DNA of 13,384 nucleotides from the NCBI GenBank assembly GCA_003220195.1, contig QHRT01000133.1, positions 1 through 13,384 on the forward strand, in the 5' to 3' direction. A program made the translations under genes and the position numbers. The notes below the pieces were generated by a model. The model did no database searches, was not told where the DNA came from, and saw only the letters and a list, made by a program, of their open reading frames with translations. Source of the DNA: Candidatus Rokuibacteriota bacterium (GTDB lineage Bacteria; Methylomirabilota; Methylomirabilia; Rokubacteriales; CSP1-6). How positions within the stretch are numbered: the first letter of the stretch is position 1; each line of letters opens with the position of its first letter. Shown here one piece after another: positions 4,097 through 11,785 of this stretch.

Positions 4097-6874
4097 CGCG
4101 ATCACCCGCTGGATCTGCTCTTGCGGCTGGAGCGCGCGGGCCTGATCGAAGAACGTCGCCGCCTTCGCGCGCGCGTTCGGTCCGGTCGACGCGAGTCCGG
4201 CAACGACCAGCGCCTCGACGTTGCGCGGTTCGCGCGCGAGCACGTCCTGGGCGAGCGCGAGCGCCTCCGCGCTCCGGCCGGACCTGAGCGCGACCTGACT
4301 CGATCCCAGCAGCGCCGGCGTGTACGCGGGATCGAGCTCTCGCGCGCGCTGGAAATGGCTCGACGCCTCGGCCAGGACACCCCGCGTGAGGTACACCTTC
4401 CCGATGGCATGACGGGCCGGGGCGGTCTCGAGCTCCTTCCGGCTCTCGGGCGTGAGGTCAGGAAAATCCGCCGTCTTGAAACGCCTCAGCGACCGCCATG
4501 CCGCGACGGCCGTCTCGAGGTGGAGCGACCGCGGAGCCGAGAACTCCAGTGACAGCCGGTCGTCCGTGTTGAGCTGGCCACCGTCGGCGTACCGGCTCGT
4601 GTCGGCGTCTGCGAGCATGAAGTACCCGAGCATGCCTGGCCAGTCGGGGACCTCGATGCGCTCGAGATCGCGCCGCAGCGACGGGTTCGACGCATAGCGC
4701 GCCTTGATCAGGAGGGCGTCGAGGGGCGTGTGCTCGATCCGCCCGAGGAGCACGTAGTCGCCCGTCGCGGTGTGCCAGACGGTCGTGGCGGGAAACACAC
4801 TCTGGAAGGTCTTCACGATCATGTGCAGGTCCGCCGGCGCAAGGCTGTAGCCCTGGACCCACTGGGCCATGATCCCGCCGGGCTCGAGCCGGCGCCGGGC
4901 GAGCGCGAAATATTCCGCGGAGAAGAGCGACGCGATGCCGCCGATCCAGGGATTGGACGGTTCCGCGATGATGACGTCGTAGCGCCGGGGAGCGACGAGG
5001 AGGAAGTTGCGGCCATCCCCGATGGTCAGCGAGAGCCGAGGATCGCTCAGGACATCGCCGTTCTCTCGCCTGAAGAAGGTGGACGCGTCGACGACGGCGG
5101 GTTCGATCTCGACGACGTCGAGCCGCTCGACGGGGTGTCGCGCGGCGGCGCCGGCGGTCGTCCCGCTGCCGAGACCGATCATGAGCACGGTTCGAGGATT
5201 CGGATGGAACGAGAGCGGCAGGTGCGCCAGCATCGCCTGCGTCGGCATGTCGGCGAGGTCCGTCGACGCATCGACCTTGCCGTTCACCCTGAGCGAGGTC
5301 CGGAACTCGTCGCGCGTGACCGCCACCGTGGCGCTCGGCCCGTCCCGGTAGAAGAGGACCTGATCGGAACGCAACACGGTGCTCATCCCCACCGTCTTCG
5401 AGAGATAGATGTAGCCGGCGGCGTAGGCGGCCGGGCCCGTCGACATCACCCGGCGGTCCCACCCGGGGACAAAGATGACTGCTGCGATCATCGCCAGCGA
5501 GACGCCACCGAACGCCCACCGCCATCTCGAGTTCGGCAGCGATCCGGGAATGCACAGCACGAGCGCGAGCGCCAGATTCGTGACGATCCCGACCTTGATC
5601 GACGCGTGCACTCCGAGCGTCGGAACGAGGACGAACCCGGTCCAGATCGCGCCCACGATAGCCCCGAGCGTGTTCACGGCATAGATCCGACCCACGTCGC
5701 GACCGAGCCGCGCCGCGGTACCGGCGAGAGCCGCCACGGCGCAGGGGAACGTGGCGCCGATCAGCAGTGTCGTCGGCAAGAAGACCAGGACGCTGACCAG
5801 GAGCTGGACGCTCTCGACGAAGCTCGGCGCGAGCGATTGCCTGACGATCGACAAAAACACCTCCGGGAGCCGATCGAACACGAGCAGCACGACGGCCGCG
5901 GCCACGCCGATGCCGGCCTGGATCCAGGCGAAGGCCACCAGTGGGGTGTGCCGGTGACCCCACCGGAACGAGTACAGCGCGGCGCCGCCGGCGATGCCGG
6001 TGAGGAAGGCGGCCAGCATCGCGGTGAAGGCGTAGGTCGAGCTGCCGATCACGAGGGAAAGCGCGCGGCTCCACGTGATCTCGTAGATCATCGAGACGGC
6101 GCCGGAAATCGCGAGCGCGATCAGGACGAGCCAGGACTCGAGACGGCCCGCGGGCGCGGCGATCGTCGTCGCGGGCCGTGAGGGCTCCCTCCGCCGGGCG
6201 CCTCGCGCCGGGGCCGGAGGCGAGATCTGAGGCCGCCCGCTGTATCTCAGCGCGATGAACCCCACCACCACGTTCGCCGCCGCGGCGATCCAGAGCGTGG
6301 TCCGGTTCCCGACAGCGGGCAGCAACCCGTACCCGGCCACGAGCACTCCGAGGACGGCGCCGAACGTGTTCAGCGAATACAGCGCGCCGACCGTCCGCCT
6401 GGTCTCGTCGTCCCGTCTGACGAGCGCCTGGCTCAGCACCGGCAAGGTCCCGCCCATCAGCGTGGTCGGGACCAGCAGCAGCGCGAAGAGCAGGATGAAC
6501 TGGAGAATTCCGAAGGTCGCATAGGACGCGCCGAGCGCCCGGGCGAGGCTCAGGTACGCGAACGATGCGACCCAGATCAGGACCGGCATGAGCGCGCACG
6601 AGACGCCGATGCCGAATTCCAGCAGCGCATACGTCCGGATGGGATCCGAAAACCGCGCGGTGCGACGACCGAAGAGCATGCTGCCCAGCGCGAGTCCCGC
6701 CATGAACGCCGCCAGCACGGTCGTGATGGCGTAGACCGTGTGGCCGAAGAGCAGCCCGAGCATCCGGAGCCACACGACCTCGTAGACGAGCCCGGTCGCT
6801 CCGGAGAGGAAGAAGCAGAGGAGGATGACGCCGGACGGCGCGCGGGAGCTTCCGGCCCTCGCTTCTCCAGCCAC
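4061..6874 (-). CDS. Multi-pass membrane protein fused to a spermidine-synthase-like domain with C-terminal TPR repeats
   Basis: A 937-residue fusion of the kind usually annotated 'fused MFS/spermidine synthase'. Residues 15-210 and 250-470 are two related membrane halves: SGATGLVYEVVWLR (24-37) and SGAVSMIYEITWSR (257-270) align, as do the following small-residue helices. Residues 500-790 are a Rossmann methyltransferase/aminopropyltransferase-like domain with MIGLGSGTTAG (565-575), the acidic ribose-binding VEIEP (588-592), GDGRNFL (619-625) and AEPSNPWIGG (637-646). Residues 822-920 hold about three TPR units (for example AEASSHFQRARELDP). The true reaction is unknown; the canonical synthase GGGDGG is replaced by GLGSGT. 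The only plausible start before the first helix is GTG 6874, which lacks a Shine-Dalgarno. The frame is open upstream to 7156, but that part is a shadow of the binding-protein gene. It is probably co-transcribed with the binding-protein array. Confidence 0.82.
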   Translation of the reverse strand: MAGEARAGSSRAPSGVILLCFFLSGATGLVYEVVWLRMLGLLFGHTVYAITTVLAAFMAGLALGSMLFGRRTARFSDPIRTYALLEFGIGVSCALMPVLIWVASFAYLSLARALGASYATFGILQFILLFALLLVPTTLMGGTLPVLSQALVRRDDETRRTVGALYSLNTFGAVLGVLVAGYGLLPAVGNRTTLWIAAAANVVVGFIALRYSGRPQISPPAPARGARRREPSRPATTIAAPAGRLESWLVLIALAISGAVSMIYEITWSRALSLVIGSSTYAFTAMLAAFLTGIAGGAALYSFRWGHRHTPLVAFAWIQAGIGVAAAVVLLVFDRLPEVFLSIVRQSLAPSFVESVQLLVSVLVFLPTTLLIGATFPCAVAALAGTAARLGRDVGRIYAVNTLGAIVGAIWTGFVLVPTLGVHASIKVGIVTNLALALVLCIPGSLPNSRWRWAFGGVSLAMIAAVIFVPGWDRRVMSTGPAAYAAGYIYLSKTVGMSTVLRSDQVLFYRDGPSATVAVTRDEFRTSLRVNGKVDASTDLADMPTQAMLAHLPLSFHPNPRTVLMIGLGSGTTAGAAARHPVERLDVVEIEPAVVDASTFFRRENGDVLSDPRLSLTIGDGRNFLLVAPRRYDVIIAEPSNPWIGGIASLFSAEYFALARRRLEPGGIMAQWVQGYSLAPADLHMIVKTFQSVFPATTVWHTATGDYVLLGRIEHTPLDALLIKARYASNPSLRRDLERIEVPDWPGMLGYFMLADADTSRYADGGQLNTDDRLSLEFSAPRSLHLETAVAAWRSLRRFKTADFPDLTPESRKELETAPARHAIGKVYLTRGVLAEASSHFQRARELDPAYTPALLGSSQVALRSGRSAEALALAQDVLAREPRNVEALVVAGLASTGPNARAKAATFFDQARALQPQEQIQRVIAKLSPGGFQPGR

Positions 6875-8449
6875 AACGCCGCCGAGCGGTTGCCGAAGTC
6901 GAAGCTCGGGTTCGGCGCGTAGTTCTTCACGTACGGCTGCCACGATCCGGTGACCCCGACGCAGTAGAGATAGACGTAGTACTGCTGCTCGGCGGCGTAG
7001 CGCTGGATGTCGAAGATGATCTTCCGGCGCGCCTCCAGATCCTTCGTGCGCATCTCCTCGCGCAGCATCGCGACGATCTTCGGATCGCTGACGTGGCTCG
7101 AGTTGCGCCCCTGCTCCGGCATGTACATGCCGTAGAGGTTGCTGTGCGGCTCCCACGTGATGCTGAAGGGGCCCATCGCCATCCCTTCGTACTTTCCGAG
7201 GAACGTGGTCGAGATGTACGCGCCGTACTCCTGGAGGCTCAGCGCGGCGTCGATGCCGCTCTCCTTGAGCTGCCGCTGGACCAGCTGGAAGGCGTCGACC
7301 AGGTCGTTCGTGTAGCCGGCGGTGACGTTGAGCTGGGTCTTCAGGCCGTGGGGGAAGCCGGCTTCCGCCAGGAGCCGTCGCGCTTCTTTCGGATCGTACC
7401 GGTAATACTTCGCGCCAGGACCGAGCTCGGCGATGCGCGGCGACCAGTCCGGCACGCCGCGCGCGATCGCCGGCGTCGGCTCACCGCGCAGCGTGCGAGA
7501 TGGCGCGGCGCACGCGCACGTCGTTGAACGGCGGCTTGTCGGTGCGCATGTAGATGCCGGTCGTCACGTTGGACAGGAAGTCACGGTACACGAGATCCGG
7601 CCGGCGCTTCTTGAGGGTGTCGAGATCTTGCTGCCGGACGCTCCACTGCGGTCCCGGACCGGCGTCGATCTGGTTGGTGCTGTAGCGCGCGAGGCCCACG
7701 GACTCGTCGTCCATGACGGTCCATTCGACGGCGTCGACCCAGGGCAGCGGCGCGCGGAAGTAGTCCGGATTGCGGCGATACGTGGTCTTCACGTTCGGCT
7801 CGTAGCGCTCGAGGATGAACGGGCCGGTGCCGATCGCGGCCTCTGGCCGTTTGAGATCGCCGTACTTCTCGACGCACTCGCGCGGGAGGATCCACGTCCC
7901 GTTGGGGTTCGCGAGCGCGTTCACCAGCCACACGAAGGGCTCCTTCAATCGAAACCTGACGGTGTACCGGTCGACGACCTCGACGCGATCGACGGGATCG
8001 AGGAGGTACTTGATCGGATTGCCCTTCTCCGTCAGGAACCGGTCGTACGTGAACTTGACGTCCTCGGCCGTCAGCTCGCGTCCGTTGACCGGCGGCCGGT
8101 TCTGCCAGCGGACGCCTTTGCGGAGATAGAAGACGACGGTCGTGTCGTCCAGCTCTTCCCAGCGCTCCGCGAGATCCGGCTCGACCGCGAACGTGCCGGG
8201 CGTCACGGTGCCGCCGACCTTGTGCCGCACGAGCTTGCCGTAGACGAACGACAGCGTCGTGTTGGTCTTGAAGTTGAGCGTCAGATGAGGATCGAAGTGC
8301 GGCGGATCCCAGCCGCGCACGCGCAGGGTTCCGCCCCTCTTGCCCTGCGCCCGGAGCGAGCGGGGCGCGAGCGTGGGCGCGGAGAGCGCGGCGCCGGTGG
8401 CGAGGCCGGCCTTGAGGAGATCGCGACGGGTCGGATGGAACCTGTCCAT
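6862..8449 (-). pseudogene. Broken family-5 ABC-transporter solute-binding protein (array copy 3 in transcription order)
   Basis: This is a periplasmic solute-binding protein gene (SBP_bac_5, DppA/OppA-like) damaged in two places. The ATG at 8449 has a GAGGAG Shine-Dalgarno and a Tat signal (TRRDLLKAG, cleavage near LRAQ). The frame reads 322 residues to PPFNDVRVRRAISHAAR and stops at 7481-7483. Homology resumes at once in another frame (GEPTPAIARGVPDWS) and continues to FGNRSAALWLEK, ending at 6862. Against both sister copies about 11 codons (VDRQAIIDAVL) plus 2 nt are missing, that is about 35 nt, at the 7490/7491 junction. At the end, the codon after LWLEK is CGA rather than a stop, so the frame runs on to 6577 inside the next gene. 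The 322-residue N-terminal part could still be exported, but the second lobe would be lost. Confidence 0.87.
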
Positions 8450-8459
8450 GGATGTCTCC

Positions 8460-10082
8460 TCACTTGTCGAGCCAGAGCGCTGCGGCCCGGCCGCCGTAGT
8501 CGAACGTGAGGTTGGGCGCGTAGTTCTTCACGTACGGCTGCCACGAGCCGGTGAACATGGGCGCGAGCAAGCACACGTAGTGCTGCTGCTCCGCCATGTA
8601 GCGCTGGATGTCGAAGATGAGCTTCTTGCGCGCCTCGACGTCCCGGACGCGTCGCTGCTCCTTGATCATCGCGGTCAGCTTCGGATCGACGATGTGGCCG
8701 CGGTTGCGCGGCTGCTCGGGCGCGTACGGTCCGTACAGCGCGTCGTCGGGATCCCACGCGACGGCGAAGAGTCCCATCGACATGCCGTCGAACTTGCCCT
8801 GGATCGTCGTCGCCTGGTAGGCGCCATACTCCTGAAGCTTCAGCTCGGCCTGGATCCCGACCTCTTTCAGCTGGCGAACGACGAGCTGCGCGGAGTCGAC
8901 GAAGTCACTGCCGTAGCCGGGCGTGACGATGAGCTGGGTCTTGAACCCGTTGGGATGCCCCGCCTCGGCCAGCAGCCGTCGAGCTTCTCGCGGATCGTAC
9001 TTGTAATACTTCGCTCCCTCGCCGAGCTGATCGACGGGGAGGGACCAGTCCCTGAGTCCTCGAGACAGGGGCCCGCTCGGCTCGCCTCTGACCCACACGG
9101 CGTCGATGATCGCCTGGCGATCGACGGCGCGCGAGATGGCGCGCCGGACTCGCACGTCGGTGAACGGCGCCTGGTCGTTCCTGAGCGAGATGGCGTGGAC
9201 CATGTTGCCCAGCACATCCTGGAACATCAGATTCGGATGGCTCTTCTTGAGCGGATCCACGTCCGGTTGCCGGACGGCCCACCATGCCCCCGGCCCGGCG
9301 TCGAGTTGAGCGGTGCGATACATCGCGAGGCCGGTCGACTCGTCCTCGACGACCATCCAGTCCACGCCGTCGACGAACGGCTGGCCGGAGCGGAAATAGG
9401 TCGGATTGCGCTTGAACGTCGCCTTGACGTTCGGCTCGTACCGCTCGAGCGTGAATGGGCCGGTGCCGATCGCGCTCTCCGGTCGTTTGAAGTCGCCGTA
9501 TTTCTCCGCGACCTCGGGAGCGACGATGTACGTGCAGAGCGCGTTGGCCAGCTTGCTCGGCAACCAGACGTAGGGCTCCTTCAGCACGAACTTCACGGTG
9601 TACCGATCCACGGCCTCGACGCGATCGACGGACTCCAGCAACTGACGCTCCGGATTCCCCTTGAGGGTCAGGAAGCGCGTGAACGTGAACTTGACGTCGT
9701 CGGCCGTCAGCTCGCGACCGTTCACCGGCGGCTTCGCGTGCCAGCGGACGCCCTTGCGCAGATGGAAGACGTACGTCGTCTCGTCCGGCTCCTCCCATCG
9801 TTCCGCGAGATCGGGCTCCACGGCGAAGGTGCCGCTCTGCACGCCCGCGCCGACCTTGTGGCGCAGGAGCTTGCTGTAGACGAGCGACAGGGTCCCCATG
9901 GTCATGAAGGCGCGGGTCTGGTGCGGATCGAAGTGCGGCGGATCCCACCCGCGCACGCGGAGGATGCCGCCGCGCTTGCCTTGCGCTTCGGTGACGCGGC
10001 GGCTGCCGAACGCGCCGGTCGCGAGCGCCGCGCCGGCGGCGGCGCCGCCCTTGATCAGATCCCGTCGCGTCGCGCCGCTCAT
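8460..10082 (-). CDS. Family-5 ABC-transporter solute-binding protein, Tat-exported (array copy 2)
   Basis: An intact 540-residue periplasmic binding protein of the peptide/nickel/organic-solute family. A twin-arginine signal (TRRDLIKGG, 5-13) precedes a hydrophobic stretch and a predicted cleavage near TEAQ. No lipobox cysteine is seen, so it should be soluble in the periplasm. Family landmarks are EPDLAERWE (89-97), LTADDVKFTFTRFL (125-138), AIGTGPFTLERYEPN (204-218), DVRVRRAISRAVDRQAIIDA (309-328), YDPREARRLLAEAG (362-375) and the paralogue-specific tail GSWQPYVKNYAPN (512-524). The substrate is unknown; no permease or ATPase gene is in the window. The ATG at 10082 is 9 bp after the previous copy's stop, behind a weak AGGG. 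Its stop overlaps the Shine-Dalgarno of the next copy. It is the most divergent of the three in its second half. Confidence 0.92.
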   Translation of the reverse strand: MSGATRRDLIKGGAAAGAALATGAFGSRRVTEAQGKRGGILRVRGWDPPHFDPHQTRAFMTMGTLSLVYSKLLRHKVGAGVQSGTFAVEPDLAERWEEPDETTYVFHLRKGVRWHAKPPVNGRELTADDVKFTFTRFLTLKGNPERQLLESVDRVEAVDRYTVKFVLKEPYVWLPSKLANALCTYIVAPEVAEKYGDFKRPESAIGTGPFTLERYEPNVKATFKRNPTYFRSGQPFVDGVDWMVVEDESTGLAMYRTAQLDAGPGAWWAVRQPDVDPLKKSHPNLMFQDVLGNMVHAISLRNDQAPFTDVRVRRAISRAVDRQAIIDAVWVRGEPSGPLSRGLRDWSLPVDQLGEGAKYYKYDPREARRLLAEAGHPNGFKTQLIVTPGYGSDFVDSAQLVVRQLKEVGIQAELKLQEYGAYQATTIQGKFDGMSMGLFAVAWDPDDALYGPYAPEQPRNRGHIVDPKLTAMIKEQRRVRDVEARKKLIFDIQRYMAEQQHYVCLLAPMFTGSWQPYVKNYAPNLTFDYGGRAAALWLDK

Positions 10083-10091
10083 GGCCGTGCC

Positions 10092-11726
10092 CTACCGCTC
10101 GAGCCAGAGCGCAGCGGCGCGGTTGCCGTAATCGAAGATCGGACTCGGCATGTAGTTCTTCACGTACGGCTGCCAGGACCCGGTGATGCCGGTGTTGTAG
10201 AGATAGACGTAGTACTGCTGCTCGGCGGCGTGGCGCTGGATCGCGTGGATGATCTTTCGCCGCGCCTCGACGTCCTTCGTCCGCATCTGCTCCTTCAGCA
10301 TCCCGAGCATCTTCGGATCGCTGACGTGCCCCGCGTTGCGCGGCTGCTCCGGCATGTAGAGGCCGTAGAGCGGCGTGTGCGGCTCCCACGCGATGCCGAG
10401 CGGCGCCATCGCCATGCCCTCGAACTTGCCGACCAGCGTCGTCGAGGCGTACGCGCCGAACTCCTGGACCTTCATCTCGGTCTCGATGCCGCTCTCCTTC
10501 AGCTGGCGCTGCACCAGCTGCACGGCGTCGACCAGGTCGGGACCGAGGCCCGACGTCGTGCTGAGCTGGGTTTTCAACCCGTGCGGGAACCCGGCCTCGG
10601 CCAGGAGACGTCTGGCCTCTTTCGGGTCGTGCCGGTAGTACTGCGAGCCCGGACCGAGCTGATCGATCCGGAGCGACCACTCCGGCAATCCGCGAGTCAC
10701 CGCGGGCGTCGGCTCCCCCTTGACCAGGACGGCGTCGATGATCGCCTGGCGATCGACCGCGTGGGAAATCGCGCGGCGCACGCGGACGTCGTTGAACGGC
10801 GGCTTGTCGGTTCGCATGTAGATGAGGGTGTTCACCGTCGAGAGAAAGTCCTGGTACTGGAGCTGGGGATGATTCTTCTTGACCGGCTCGACGTCCGACT
10901 GGCGAACCGCCCACCAGTGGAAGGGACCCGCGTCGATCTGCTTCGTGAGGTAGGACGCGAGCCCGGCCGCGTCGTCATCGAGGGCGAGCCATTCGACACC
11001 GTCCACCCACGGCAGCGGCGCGCGGAAGTAGTCCGGGTTGCGCCGGAACACGGTCTTCACGTTCGGCTCGTACCGCACGAGGGCGAACGGTCCGGTGCCG
11101 ATCGCCGCTTCCGGCTTCTTGAGGTCGCCGTACTTCTCCACGCATTCTCGCGCGACGATCCAGGCGGCCCAGGGGCTCGCCAGCATGTGGACGAGCCAGA
11201 CGAGCGGCTCCTTCAGTCTGACTCTCACGGTGTAGCGGTCCACGACCTCGACGCGATCGACGGTGTCGAGCAGGTAGCGGTGCGGGTTCGCCTTCTCGCC
11301 GAGAAAGCGGTCGAGCGTGAACTTCACGTCCTCGGCGACGAGCTCGCGTCCGTTGACCGGGGCGGCGTTGTGCCAGCGTACCCCTTTGCGCAGGAAGAAG
11401 ACGTACGTCGTGTCGTCGGGCTGCTCCCAGCGCTCGGCCAGGTCCGGCTCGAGGTTGAAGACTCCGGGCGCGACGCCGGGGCCGGGCCGGAAGCGCACGA
11501 GCTTGTTGTAGACGAAGCTCACCGTCGTGCTCATCTTGAAGTTCAGCGTCAGGTGCGGATCGAAGTGCGGGGGATCGTAGCCGCGCACGCGGAGGATCCC
11601 GCCGCGCTTGCCCTGCGCCGAGACCGGGCGAGGCCTCACGAGAGGCGCGGTCACCGACAGCGCGGCGGCGCCAAGCGCACTACGGCGCAACAGGTCACGA
11701 CGCGAGATCTCTGCACACGTTTTCAT
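10092..11726 (-). CDS. Family-5 ABC-transporter solute-binding protein, Tat-exported (array copy 1, first gene)
   Basis: An intact 544-residue paralogue of the two downstream binding proteins and first gene of the array. The N-terminus MKTCAEISRRDLLRRS carries a twin-arginine motif followed by an Ala-rich hydrophobic segment, with predicted cleavage near PVSAQ. C4 lies before the twin arginines and is not a lipobox. Landmarks include RGYDPPHFDPHLTLNF, LVAEDVKFTLDRFLG, AIGTGPFALVRYEPN, DVRVRRAISHAVDRQAIIDA and YDYGNRAAALWLER-like ends (here FDYGNRAAALWLER). It is closest to the broken third copy over the second half (YFRAPLPWVD, YMRTDKPPFNDVRVRRAISHA). The ATG at 11726 has GGGAGG 6 nt upstream. 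The promoter must lie in the 59 bp shared with the divergent peptidase gene; I could not pick a convincing one. The bound solute is unknown, with peptides a reasonable guess. Confidence 0.92.
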   Translation of the reverse strand: MKTCAEISRRDLLRRSALGAAALSVTAPLVRPRPVSAQGKRGGILRVRGYDPPHFDPHLTLNFKMSTTVSFVYNKLVRFRPGPGVAPGVFNLEPDLAERWEQPDDTTYVFFLRKGVRWHNAAPVNGRELVAEDVKFTLDRFLGEKANPHRYLLDTVDRVEVVDRYTVRVRLKEPLVWLVHMLASPWAAWIVARECVEKYGDLKKPEAAIGTGPFALVRYEPNVKTVFRRNPDYFRAPLPWVDGVEWLALDDDAAGLASYLTKQIDAGPFHWWAVRQSDVEPVKKNHPQLQYQDFLSTVNTLIYMRTDKPPFNDVRVRRAISHAVDRQAIIDAVLVKGEPTPAVTRGLPEWSLRIDQLGPGSQYYRHDPKEARRLLAEAGFPHGLKTQLSTTSGLGPDLVDAVQLVQRQLKESGIETEMKVQEFGAYASTTLVGKFEGMAMAPLGIAWEPHTPLYGLYMPEQPRNAGHVSDPKMLGMLKEQMRTKDVEARRKIIHAIQRHAAEQQYYVYLYNTGITGSWQPYVKNYMPSPIFDYGNRAAALWLER

Positions 11727-11772
11727 GCGGCGCCTCCCGCTCGACGTGGCCGATCGGTCTCGGGCAAGAGAG

Positions 11773-11778
11773 TATCAT
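11773..11778 (+). promoter_or_regulatory. Candidate -10 element (TATCAT) for the M24 peptidase gene
   Basis: TATCAT (5 of 6 to the -10 consensus) is followed by exactly 7 nt and then the ATG at 11786. Transcription would thus begin on or next to the start codon, consistent with the absence of a Shine-Dalgarno before this gene. No clear -35 is visible. The rest of the 59-bp divergent region contains the binding-protein operon's Shine-Dalgarno, and no other element could be named with confidence. Confidence 0.45.
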
Positions 11779-11785
11779 TGCGCCC

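Noticed and set aside
4730..6181. Long + strand reading frame opposite the membrane/spermidine-synthase gene
   Set aside because: The composition is charged and low-complexity, as expected from reading hydrophobic codons antisense. The minus-strand frame has clear domains.
6875..7156. About 94-residue N-terminal extension of the membrane/spermidine-synthase protein
   Set aside because: It is Arg-rich out-of-frame translation of the solute-binding protein's C-terminal coding region and has no membrane or domain character.
7481..7500. Programmed frameshift or selenocysteine readthrough as explanation for the broken binding protein
   Set aside because: No slippery run or suitable structure is evident, and about 11 conserved codons are missing, which frameshifting cannot restore. 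A deletion is simpler.
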